Below, in pieces: positions 1 to 5,301 of a stretch of DNA of 5,951 nucleotides; the first letter of the stretch is position 1; the number at the start of each line of letters is the position of its first letter. This DNA is from Verrucomicrobiota bacterium (GTDB taxonomy: Bacteria; Verrucomicrobiota; Verrucomicrobiia; Limisphaerales; UBA9464): assembly GCA_026397675.1 (NCBI GenBank), contig JAPLUH010000430.1, positions 1 through 5,951 of the forward strand, in the 5' to 3' direction. The position numbers were made by a program, and so were the translations under genes. The notes under the pieces are model-generated. The model was not told the DNA's origin. It worked only from the letters and a program-made list of their open reading frames with translations, and made no database searches.

Positions 1-378
1 CACGACGGTTTCAATGGAGTCGGCAATCACCTCGCGGGACACCAGCGAGTACTTCATGCCCTCGGTGCCCATGGAAATGCCGTCCGAGATGGTGATGGTA
101 TTGAAGACCACGGCCTTTCCACCGTTTTCATTAATGCCCTGGGTGACGCTCACGGCCAGCTGATCGATGTGCATGTTGCATGGCGTAACCATGCTCCAGG
201 TGGAAGCCACGCCGATCTGAGGCTTCTGAAAGTCTTCCTTCGTAAACCCAGTGGCGTAGAGCATGCCGCGGCTGGGTGCGCGCTCGATGCCATCCACCAC
301 AATGGATGAGAAGGGGCGTGGGAGGGAGTCGTTCTGAGACTTTTTGGTGGGAGCCTTAGCAGTCGATCGGCGTTTCAT
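1..378 (-). CDS. ilvD: Dihydroxy-acid dehydratase IlvD, N-terminal 126 residues (gene runs off left edge)
   Basis: IlvD dehydrates 2,3-dihydroxy-3-methylbutanoate (and the methylpentanoate homologue) to the 2-keto acid in cytosolic valine, leucine and isoleucine synthesis, using an Fe-S cluster and Mg2+. The reverse strand from the ATG at 378-376 reads 126 codons without a stop to the window edge. Residues 24-31 (SSIVVDGI) and 33-40 (RAPSRGML) are the typical IlvD start. TPCNMH at 65-70 carries Cys67, expected to be the first cluster ligand. SDGISMGTEGMKYSLVSRE at 98-116 is the conserved block that follows. The second cysteine block and the C-terminal domain lie outside the window. The first 20 or so residues are a basic, non-conserved lead. 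No clear Shine-Dalgarno sits next to the ATG, but no better in-frame start was found upstream. It is divergent from accA. Family assignment is firm. Confidence 0.95.
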   Translation of the reverse strand, partial: MKRRSTAKAPTKKSQNDSLPRPFSSIVVDGIERAPSRGMLYATGFTKEDFQKPQIGVASTWSMVTPCNMHIDQLAVSVTQGINENGGKAVVFNTITISDGISMGTEGMKYSLVSREVIADSIETVV

Positions 379-419
379 TGCACACCGCTGGTCGCGAAGG
401 GATCCTGCCGGCGGAAGAC

Positions 420-448
420 AGAAAATGAACAGCAGGAGGGGTTCTCAA
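420..448 (-). promoter_or_regulatory. Possible sigma-70-like promoter for ilvD
   Basis: On the reverse strand TTGAGA (448-443, five of six to consensus) is followed after 17 bases by TTTTCT (425-420, three of six). This would start transcription about 35 bases before the ilvD ATG. It lies in the 133-bp divergent spacer, where a promoter must be if ilvD is first in its transcript. The -10 is poor and no operator or leader-peptide attenuator was recognised, so this is a weak guess. Confidence 0.22.
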
Positions 449-456
449 CTCCACCG

Positions 457-485
457 TTGCGACTCCAAGGGTGGCTCTTTAACCT
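457..485 (+). promoter_or_regulatory. Possible sigma-70-like promoter for the accA operon
   Basis: TTGCGA (457-462, four of six to consensus) and TAACCT (480-485, three of six) are separated by 17 bases. Transcription would begin near 492, giving a leader of about 20 bases before the accA ATG at 512. Location and spacing fit, but the hexamers are weak and a G+C-rich genome offers such matches by chance. Confidence 0.22.
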
Positions 486-511
486 CACCAACAGGGGTGG
501 ACGCCCCGACA

Positions 512-1489
512 ATGAGACACTTTCTCGATTTCGAAAAACCCATCGCCGAACTTCAGCGCAAGCTTGACGAGTTGCGTTCCCAGCCGGCCACACCCTCATT
601 GGGTATCTCTTGGGAAGAGGAAATTCACCTGCTGGAAGGGAAGATCCAGGAGGCCCAGCGGCAGCTGTATTCAAACCTGACGCCCTGGCAGCGGGTTCAA
701 TTGGCGCGCCACCCTCGGCGTCCGTATACGCTGGATTATCTTAAGACTGCGTTCACTGAGTTTGAGGAACTGCACGGCGATCGGCTCTATTCGGACGACC
801 GGGCGATGGTCGCTGGGTTCGCGCGACTCGGTAGCGAGAAGGTGGTGGTCATCGGCACGCAGAAGGGCCGCGACACCAAGGAAAACATTTTGCGGAACTT
901 CGGTTCGGCGCATCCCGAGGGATACCGCAAAGCCCTGCGCCTAATGAAGATGGCCGATAAGTTTGGTCTGCCTATTGTTACTCTCATCGATACGGCCGGC
1001 GCTTACCCGGGCATTGGTGCTGAGGAGCGTCATATTGCTGAGGCCATCGCCGTGAATTTGCGCGAAATGATGACCTTCGAGGTGCCTATCATCGCGTGTG
1101 TCATCGGTGAAGGGGGGTCCGGCGGGGCTTTGGGCATTGGTGTGGCCGACCGGGTATTAATTCTGGAAAACGCTTACTACTCGGTGATTAGTCCAGAGGG
1201 TTGTGCGGCCATCCTATGGAAGGATCGAACGGCAGCCCCGAAGGCGGCGGCGGCGCTAAAGATCACTGCCAACGACCTGAGTTCTCTGGGTTTGGTGGAT
1301 GAGGTGCTTTCGGAACCGTTGGGCGGAGCCCATCTGGACCTTGAGGCAACAGCCGTCACGCTGCGGCAGGGGCTTTTGCGTCACCTGGCCGAAGTTCAAG
1401 CCCAGACGTCCGCGGAGCGGTTGAAGAGTCGCTATGCCAAGTTCCGGGCCTTTGGTCACTTCACCGAACCCAACACCGTGGCGGCCTGA
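512..1489 (+). CDS. accA: Acetyl-CoA carboxylase, carboxyltransferase subunit alpha
   Basis: AccA pairs with AccD to move the carboxyl group from carboxybiotin on AccB to acetyl-CoA, giving malonyl-CoA for fatty acid synthesis in the cytosol. The product is 325 aa, close to the 319 aa of E. coli AccA. Conserved blocks seen: FLDFEKPIAEL (4-14), LARHPRRPYTLDY (64-76), HPEGYRKALRLM (134-145), IDTAGAYPGIGAEER (159-173), GEGGSGGA (199-206, the glycine-rich oxyanion-hole block) and SVISPEGCAAILWK (224-237). The ATG at 512 is chosen because the family homology starts there and AGGGGTGG at 493-500 can serve as ribosome binding site, 11 bases away. An in-frame extension back to 344 would overlap the ilvD start and adds non-conserved sequence. 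No accD is in the window. Its TGA overlaps the manA ATG by one base. Confidence 0.97.
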   Translation: MRHFLDFEKPIAELQRKLDELRSQPATPSLGISWEEEIHLLEGKIQEAQRQLYSNLTPWQRVQLARHPRRPYTLDYLKTAFTEFEELHGDRLYSDDRAMVAGFARLGSEKVVVIGTQKGRDTKENILRNFGSAHPEGYRKALRLMKMADKFGLPIVTLIDTAGAYPGIGAEERHIAEAIAVNLREMMTFEVPIIACVIGEGGSGGALGIGVADRVLILENAYYSVISPEGCAAILWKDRTAAPKAAAALKITANDLSSLGLVDEVLSEPLGGAHLDLEATAVTLRQGLLRHLAEVQAQTSAERLKSRYAKFRAFGHFTEPNTVAA

Positions 1490-2475
1490 TGTTGGAGACT
1501 CCCCTGGTTTTCCGCCCTCTGCCCAAAGAGCGTCTTTGGGGCGGGCGCAAGCTGGAAGCGCAGTGGGGAAAGTCCCTGCCGGCCGGCATCCCGGTCGGTG
1601 AATCTTGGGAGATTTCCGATCGACCCGAGGGGCAGTCGCTGGTGGCCGAAGGGCCTTTGGCCGGAACCTCACTTCGGGACCTGATGGAGCATCATGGTCA
1701 GGAACTGATGGGTCGGCCTGTGGCGGCGGGCGAGCGCTTCCCGTGGCTCGTCAAAATCCTTGATTGCCGCGAAGATCTCTCTCTTCAGGTTCACCCTCCG
1801 GCGGAAAAGGCATTGGCCCTAGGCGGTGAGCCTAAGACTGAGATGTGGTATTTCGCGGAGGCGGATCCGGGCGCTCAAATTTATGTGGGACTTCGCAGCG
1901 GAGTCACCCGCGCGGAGTTTGTTCGACGGTTGGATGACGGTTCTGTTGCTGAGTGCTTTCATCGCCACCCGATCCGGGCCGGTGATGCCATGTTCCTGCC
2001 CAGCGGCCGGGCCCATGCCTTAGGTGCCGGAAACCTGGTTTTCGAGATTCAGCAGAATTCTGACACGACCTATCGGGTGTTTGATTGGAATCGCATGGGC
2101 CTAGACGGAAAACCTCGAGAGCTGCACCGGGAGGCCGCCCTGGAATCCATCGACTTTTCCGACACCCATTCGGAGCTCATTCCTGAGTTCTGGTCGGCCG
2201 TGGCACCGGGAGTGTCTGTTCGACCACTGGTGCGCCATCGGTTGTTCTCGGTTGATCTAATCCGTCTGAAAGCAGGGGCGACCCGGGGCTCGAGTTTTGG
2301 AAATGGGCCGTGGGTCCTGGGCGGTGTCTCGGGCAACACCCGTGTGCGAGTGGGAGAGTTTGAACGTGAAGTGCGACCGGGAGAATTCCTCCTGATACCC
2401 GCTGTCCTCGCTCCGCGGACGACGATTGAAGCAATCAGCGCTTCAAAAATCCTGATGGTTGCCGATGTAGAGTGA
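1489..2475 (+). CDS. manA: Class I mannose-6-phosphate isomerase (phosphomannose isomerase)
   Basis: The enzyme interconverts mannose-6-phosphate and fructose-6-phosphate, feeding GDP-mannose for surface polysaccharide or allowing mannose use. At 328 aa it matches the short bacterial type I form (Bacillus ManA, about 315 aa). The cupin zinc site is visible: Gln100 and His102 in LSLQVHPP (97-104), Glu118 in KTEMWYF (116-122) and His176 in LPSGRAHALG (170-179). TYRVFDWNR (194-202) carries the conserved arginine of the active-site cleft. GESWEISDRPEG (37-48) is the typical N-terminal block. The C-terminal part, about 265-328, is a second cupin-like barrel. Start ATG 1489 shares its A with the TGA of accA (TGATG), which points to translational coupling, and no strong separate ribosome binding site is seen. 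The TPR frame starts directly after its stop. Confidence 0.93.
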   Translation: MLETPLVFRPLPKERLWGGRKLEAQWGKSLPAGIPVGESWEISDRPEGQSLVAEGPLAGTSLRDLMEHHGQELMGRPVAAGERFPWLVKILDCREDLSLQVHPPAEKALALGGEPKTEMWYFAEADPGAQIYVGLRSGVTRAEFVRRLDDGSVAECFHRHPIRAGDAMFLPSGRAHALGAGNLVFEIQQNSDTTYRVFDWNRMGLDGKPRELHREAALESIDFSDTHSELIPEFWSAVAPGVSVRPLVRHRLFSVDLIRLKAGATRGSSFGNGPWVLGGVSGNTRVRVGEFEREVRPGEFLLIPAVLAPRTTIEAISASKILMVADVE

Positions 2476-3474
2476 ATGATTTCTGGGACACCGGGTTCGT
2501 CAAAAATCCCGCATGATCCGCTGGGTTCAAAGAAGCCCGATCTCGAAGAGGACAGTGTTGAACCCATTGAGAACAGTTTGCTGAGGGTTCTCGTCACTGA
2601 CCGTTCGTTTCGCTGGGCTGCGATTGCGGTGGCCGCGTTGGTCGGATCAGTTTTGGTGGCGGTGACCCCCTTGTTTGTGGTTTCTACTCCGGAAATCGAC
2701 CCGCCGGATCGAGTAAGCCTGCTCGATAAGTTCCAATCTCGGGCATTGATCCGGACTGCGCGGGCGACCGGACTTGCAGGAAAGCTCCCCGAGTCTGTCA
2801 CGGCCTGGAAGACCGCCTTGGCCAATGACCCTGCCAGTTTGGAGGCTCGGCAGGGTGCGCTGGAGCTCCTTTCGGGAGCTCAGAAATGGACCCAGGAAGA
2901 CGTGCGTTTTGGATATGCCTGCGGCGTGGAGTTGCTCAAACGATCGGCGACCAATTCTCTCGAAGCCCTGCGTTTTGCCCGGTTTCTTGACCATGTAGGT
3001 CACTACAACGCCACTGTGGCTCTGCTCCGAGATCTGGCCGCTCGCGACACCGGCGAATTGAACGGTTGGTTTGCCCGCTCATTGTTTTTGGCACGGCGCA
3101 TGGACCGCTTTGAGGAACTCTGGCATCGGCAAAAGCAGGCCCTCATGGCGACGGATCCTATGGCTCTCATTGGTCTGGCTTGGGAGGCTGGTTGGGGGCC
3201 TATCACCGGTATGACGGCGGCCCGCGATCGATTGCTGGCCGCGGAGACAGATCCCCTGCGTCACGCGGAAGCTTCGCAGTTGTTGCTCATGGTGTTTGAG
3301 CAACTCGGGGAGGCCACTGGCTATGAGCAAACCCTTGCTCGCCGAATGGAGCGACACGAAGAATCACTGGCCGATCATCTGGGTCTTTGGCGCCTGCTGG
3401 CACGCACCGGCCGCTCCTCCGAGGTAATAAATCGCCTCAAATCGTTCCAGCGGGCTCCGGCCAGCCCAGGTTAG
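2476..3474 (+). CDS. Membrane-anchored TPR-like protein, N-terminal piece ended by an in-frame amber codon
   Basis: No named family was recognised. The 332-aa product has a polar, acidic N-terminus (1-45), then one clear transmembrane segment at about 48-69 (AAIAVAALVGSVLVAVTPLF and following), then a long helical domain that should lie outside the cytoplasm. The segment around 101-134 (AGKLPESVTAWKTALANDPA, then EARQGALELL) reads as a TPR unit. Similar helix pairs follow near 163-190, 230-258, 262-292 and 299-325. The start ATG follows the manA TGA with no gap (TGAATG), so coupled translation is likely. The frame stops at TAG 3472-3474 just after a helix pair, yet stays open in the same frame for 291 more sense codons with more TPR-like helices. 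The simplest reading is the front part of one 624-codon gene. Such proteins usually act as scaffolds, and no enzymatic motif is seen. Confidence 0.75.
   Translation: MISGTPGSSKIPHDPLGSKKPDLEEDSVEPIENSLLRVLVTDRSFRWAAIAVAALVGSVLVAVTPLFVVSTPEIDPPDRVSLLDKFQSRALIRTARATGLAGKLPESVTAWKTALANDPASLEARQGALELLSGAQKWTQEDVRFGYACGVELLKRSATNSLEALRFARFLDHVGHYNATVALLRDLAARDTGELNGWFARSLFLARRMDRFEELWHRQKQALMATDPMALIGLAWEAGWGPITGMTAARDRLLAAETDPLRHAEASQLLLMVFEQLGEATGYEQTLARRMERHEESLADHLGLWRLLARTGRSSEVINRLKSFQRAPASPG
3472..3474 (+). other. In-frame TAG separating two halves of one TPR reading frame
   Basis: The codon series around the stop is CCA GGT TAG GCG ACT GGA TTA ATG, and the downstream ATG at 3487 is in the same frame as the upstream start at 2476. 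The TAG is the only stop between 2476 and the TGA at 4348-4350. One base change (for example from CAG, GAG, TGG or TCG) would restore a 624-residue protein. Candidate explanations are nonsense mutation, sequencing or assembly error, stop-and-restart translation, or readthrough. Confidence 0.85.
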
Positions 3475-3486
3475 GCGACTGGATTA

Positions 3487-4350
3487 ATGGAAGCCTTCCA
3501 GGCCTTTGGTCTCGCAGATCGATCCGTTGAATTGGGGTTGGAGCAGGTGAAGGTGTTTCCGTATGCCCCGGATCTCTGGCTGGCGACGGCTGAACTGCTC
3601 TTGCAGCGTCAGGACTGGAATCGCTTGCGACAAACAGCCATCGCGATGCGGGGTGAAAGTTCGCTGGCCGGCCGAATGAGCGCCTACAGTTGCTACCTAG
3701 ACGGCCAAATCGACCTGAGCCTGAGGCGAGACTTGGACGCCGCAGCAGACTTCGCGCGGATCGCAGAATGCCCAACCCCAGATGCCGTACTGGTTGCGCG
3801 CATGGTCGCAGGCTTGCGTCGAGCCAGCCGTTCTCAGGAAGCCACGACCCTATTGCGCCGGGTGGAAAAGGACTTCCTGAAGGACTCCACTTTTTGGTTT
3901 GAGTTAGCCAGCGTTGCCGCCGAGACCCAAGACATGGACACGCTGGCGGAGGCGGTGTCGCGCTCCTACCAGTTGGAACCCACCAACCCGGTGTACCGAC
4001 ACAATCATGCCGCCGTGATGATCGCCCTTGGACGGGAACCTGCAGAGACAGCTCGGTTGACTTTACAGCTGCTCAACCGGTCACCAGAGTCGGTTTCCTG
4101 TCAGATCAACCACGCATTAGCCTTAATTAATCATCACCGTTTCTCAGACGCCGAGAGCTTGCTGGTGCGGATTCCGTGGGTGGGTCGATCTTCTGCTGAA
4201 GAGACCCAAATCCACTATGCCTGGATGCTCATCGACGAGGCGCGGCAACGGGGCGATTCCGCCCGAAGCCATGCCCGAGCGACCCGGGAATCGGACCTGC
4301 TACCCCCGCAGCGTCAAAAACGGGCGGCGGTTCTGAGCGAACGGCTCTGA
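3487..4350 (+). CDS. TPR-repeat protein, C-terminal piece downstream of the amber codon
   Basis: From the first in-frame ATG this gives 287 aa of helical-repeat sequence with no signal peptide or membrane segment. Recognisable TPR units include the one ending at KVFPYAPDLW (22-31), one at about 101-133, one at 136-167 ending YQLEPTNP (161-168), and one at 171-201. The first unit is incomplete if translation starts at this ATG, because its first helix needs residues encoded before it, across the TAG. The ATG lies 12 bases after the stop and has only a weak purine stretch (TTAGG) before it. Re-initiation after the upstream stop is possible, but the product would then be cytosolic while the upstream piece is membrane-anchored. 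I regard it as the C-terminal half of the 2476-4350 gene. The true function is unknown. Confidence 0.68.
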   Translation: MEAFQAFGLADRSVELGLEQVKVFPYAPDLWLATAELLLQRQDWNRLRQTAIAMRGESSLAGRMSAYSCYLDGQIDLSLRRDLDAAADFARIAECPTPDAVLVARMVAGLRRASRSQEATTLLRRVEKDFLKDSTFWFELASVAAETQDMDTLAEAVSRSYQLEPTNPVYRHNHAAVMIALGREPAETARLTLQLLNRSPESVSCQINHALALINHHRFSDAESLLVRIPWVGRSSAEETQIHYAWMLIDEARQRGDSARSHARATRESDLLPPQRQKRAAVLSERL

Positions 4351-4391
4351 GCGGAAGTAATTTCCTCAAAAAGTCCGGCTGATTCGGTTGC

Positions 4392-4423
4392 GCGGCGCGG
4401 CATCGCGTCCACCCTTCCGCCGC
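4392..4423 (+). promoter_or_regulatory. Hairpin abutting the adenosyltransferase start codon
   Basis: GCGGCG (4392-4397) is exactly complementary to CGCCGC (4418-4423), with a 20-base loop, and the right arm touches the ATG at 4424. The 73-bp gap before this gene has no Shine-Dalgarno-like sequence near the ATG, so initiation may be weak, leaderless or structure-dependent. Six G/C pairs can arise by chance at this base composition. The gap is far too short for a cobalamin riboswitch. Confidence 0.25.
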
Positions 4424-4984
4424 ATGAGTATTGCCACCCGCACCGGAGATTCCGGAACCACTGGCTTGATGTACAACCGCCGGGTTTCCAAGGCCCATCC
4501 CCGGGTCGAGGCCTATGGTTCAGTCGACGAGCTGAATGCCGCCATCGGAATGGCTCGGGCGACAGCCGTCGATGCCTTCATCGGCGACAATCTTTTGGTC
4601 ATCCAGAAAGACCTGGTGATCGTGATGGGAGAGTTGGCGACGGCCAAAGAAGACACGCAGCGCTACCTAACCGACGGCTTTCAGGCGGTGACACCGACCC
4701 TGACTGCCAAGCTCGATGCGCTGGTGGTTCAGATTGAGGCCCAGAGCATTACGTTCAAGGGATGGGCCACGCCGGGGATGACCCTCCACTCCGCGGCGCT
4801 CGACGTGGCCCGGACTACCTGCCGCCGCGCTGAACGGCGCGTGTTCGTGCTGCGCGATTCCGGCGAGGTGGAGAACCACGAGATCCTCATCTTCCTCAAC
4901 CGCCTCAGCGATTTGTTGTGGCTGATGGCCCGCTGGGTGGAGACCCACACTCCGGAATCACCGGCTACGATCCCCACGGCCTAA
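4424..4984 (+). CDS. PduO-type cob(I)alamin adenosyltransferase
   Basis: The enzyme transfers the adenosyl group of ATP to cob(I)alamin, making adenosylcobalamin for B12-dependent mutases, ribonucleotide reductases or lyases. The product is 186 aa, normal for the PduO/MMAB family. Diagnostic blocks: TRTGDSGTTGL (5-15), the N-terminal ATP-binding loop; RVEAYGSVDELNAAIG (27-42); the segment at 117-138 ending VARTTCRRAER, with the conserved arginines of the active site; and FLNRLSDLLWLMAR (157-170). The ATG at 4424 is preferred because the family homology begins at SIATRTGD. A TTG at 4388 would add 12 non-conserved residues. There is no obvious ribosome binding site. It lies 73 bp after the TPR frame on the same strand, so it could be the last operon gene or have its own promoter. 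Cob(I)yrinate adenosyltransferase CobA/BtuR is unrelated in sequence and is excluded. Confidence 0.94.
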   Translation: MSIATRTGDSGTTGLMYNRRVSKAHPRVEAYGSVDELNAAIGMARATAVDAFIGDNLLVIQKDLVIVMGELATAKEDTQRYLTDGFQAVTPTLTAKLDALVVQIEAQSITFKGWATPGMTLHSAALDVARTTCRRAERRVFVLRDSGEVENHEILIFLNRLSDLLWLMARWVETHTPESPATIPTA

Positions 4985-4995
4985 AGAGGGCGAGC

Positions 4996-5034
4996 CCGAG
5001 GGTGGGTGGGAATCAATGATCCGCGCCCACTCGG
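4996..5034 (+). terminator. Weak stem-loop just after the adenosyltransferase gene
   Basis: CCGAG (4996-5000) plus TGGG (5003-5006) can pair with CCCA plus CTCGG (5026-5034), giving nine pairs with a two-base bulge and a loop of about 19 bases. It sits 11 bp after the TAA at 4982-4984. No T-tract follows, so it is not a standard intrinsic terminator. Confidence 0.2.
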
Positions 5035-5117
5035 ATTCCGCACCCGCTAACCCGGAACGATTTCTGGGGGGGAAACGTAATGGCGTGTCGGATGCTTTTG
5101 CGAGACGGGGCGAGAAC

Positions 5118-5146
5118 GAGGCTCGGGCCCAGCTCGGGCCCTCCTC
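5118..5146. terminator. G/C-rich hairpin between convergent genes, possible bidirectional terminator
   Basis: GGGCCC (5125-5130) pairs with a second GGGCCC (5136-5141) around a five-base loop AGCTC. GAGG (5118-5121) pairs with CCTC (5143-5146) outside a small internal loop. Position between two genes that point at each other suits transcription ending from both sides. Neither flank has a T-tract, so Rho-dependent or structure-only roles are as likely. Confidence 0.3.
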
Positions 5147-5153
5147 AGGCCCA
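5121..5153 (+). repeat. Three imperfect tandem copies of an 11-bp unit
   Basis: The units are GCTCGGGCCCA (5121-5131), GCTCGGGCCCT (5132-5142) and CCTCAGGCCCA (5143-5153). The first ten bases of units one and two are identical, and unit three differs from them at two of those ten. The period is exact. The flanking bases do not continue it. The inner GGGCCC is its own reverse complement, so the repeat also gives the hairpin noted at 5118-5146. Confidence 0.6.
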
Positions 5154-5301
5154 CGACGAGCGAACAACCAAGCTCTTGCGCAACAAGGCGCGGCCAGCAC
5201 AACCGATCCAACAGAAATCGCTCCGGTTAAGGCTGATCGAAGGATCGAGCGGTCTGCGTCTTGGACGGCCCGGTACTCTTCGCAAAGAATCCCCGGAATG
5301 C

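Larger units (their letters stand above)
4985..5301. other. Convergent intergenic region, 317 bp, no recognised gene
   Basis: This spacer lies between the stop codons of two convergent genes. It is stop-poor, so frames stay open on both strands (for instance forward from 5080, and reverse from 5200), but their translations are low-complexity, rich in Arg, Gly, Pro and Ser, and resemble no family I know. It contains an 11-bp-period repeat with hairpin potential at 5118-5153 and a weaker stem at 4996-5034. No tRNA, riboswitch or insertion-sequence end was recognised. Confidence 0.6.

Noticed and set aside
344..511. N-terminal extension of accA by 56 residues
   Set aside because: It overlaps the start of divergent ilvD, is not AccA-like, and AccA homology begins exactly at the ATG at 512, which has a usable ribosome binding site.
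1256..1672. 138-codon reverse-strand open frame across the accA-manA junction
   Set aside because: It is antisense to conserved accA and manA segments and shows no motif.
2070..2825. 251-codon reverse-strand open frame
   Set aside because: It lies antisense to the end of manA and the start of the TPR frame, both well supported. Its translation is Arg/Ser/Thr-rich low complexity, as expected for a shadow frame in G+C-rich coding DNA.
3472..3474. Pyrrolysine or other amber-encoded amino acid at the TPR stop
   Set aside because: Nothing in the window supports it: no pyl genes are visible, the protein is not a methylamine methyltransferase, and TAG ends another gene normally here.
4351..4423. 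Cobalamin riboswitch before the adenosyltransferase gene
   Set aside because: The gap is 73 bp, much shorter than a B12 riboswitch, and no B12-box-like sequence was seen.
4958..5200. 80-codon reverse-strand open frame at the end of the adenosyltransferase gene
   Set aside because: It has no recognisable domain, its composition is typical of shadow frames, and it overlaps a conserved gene end.
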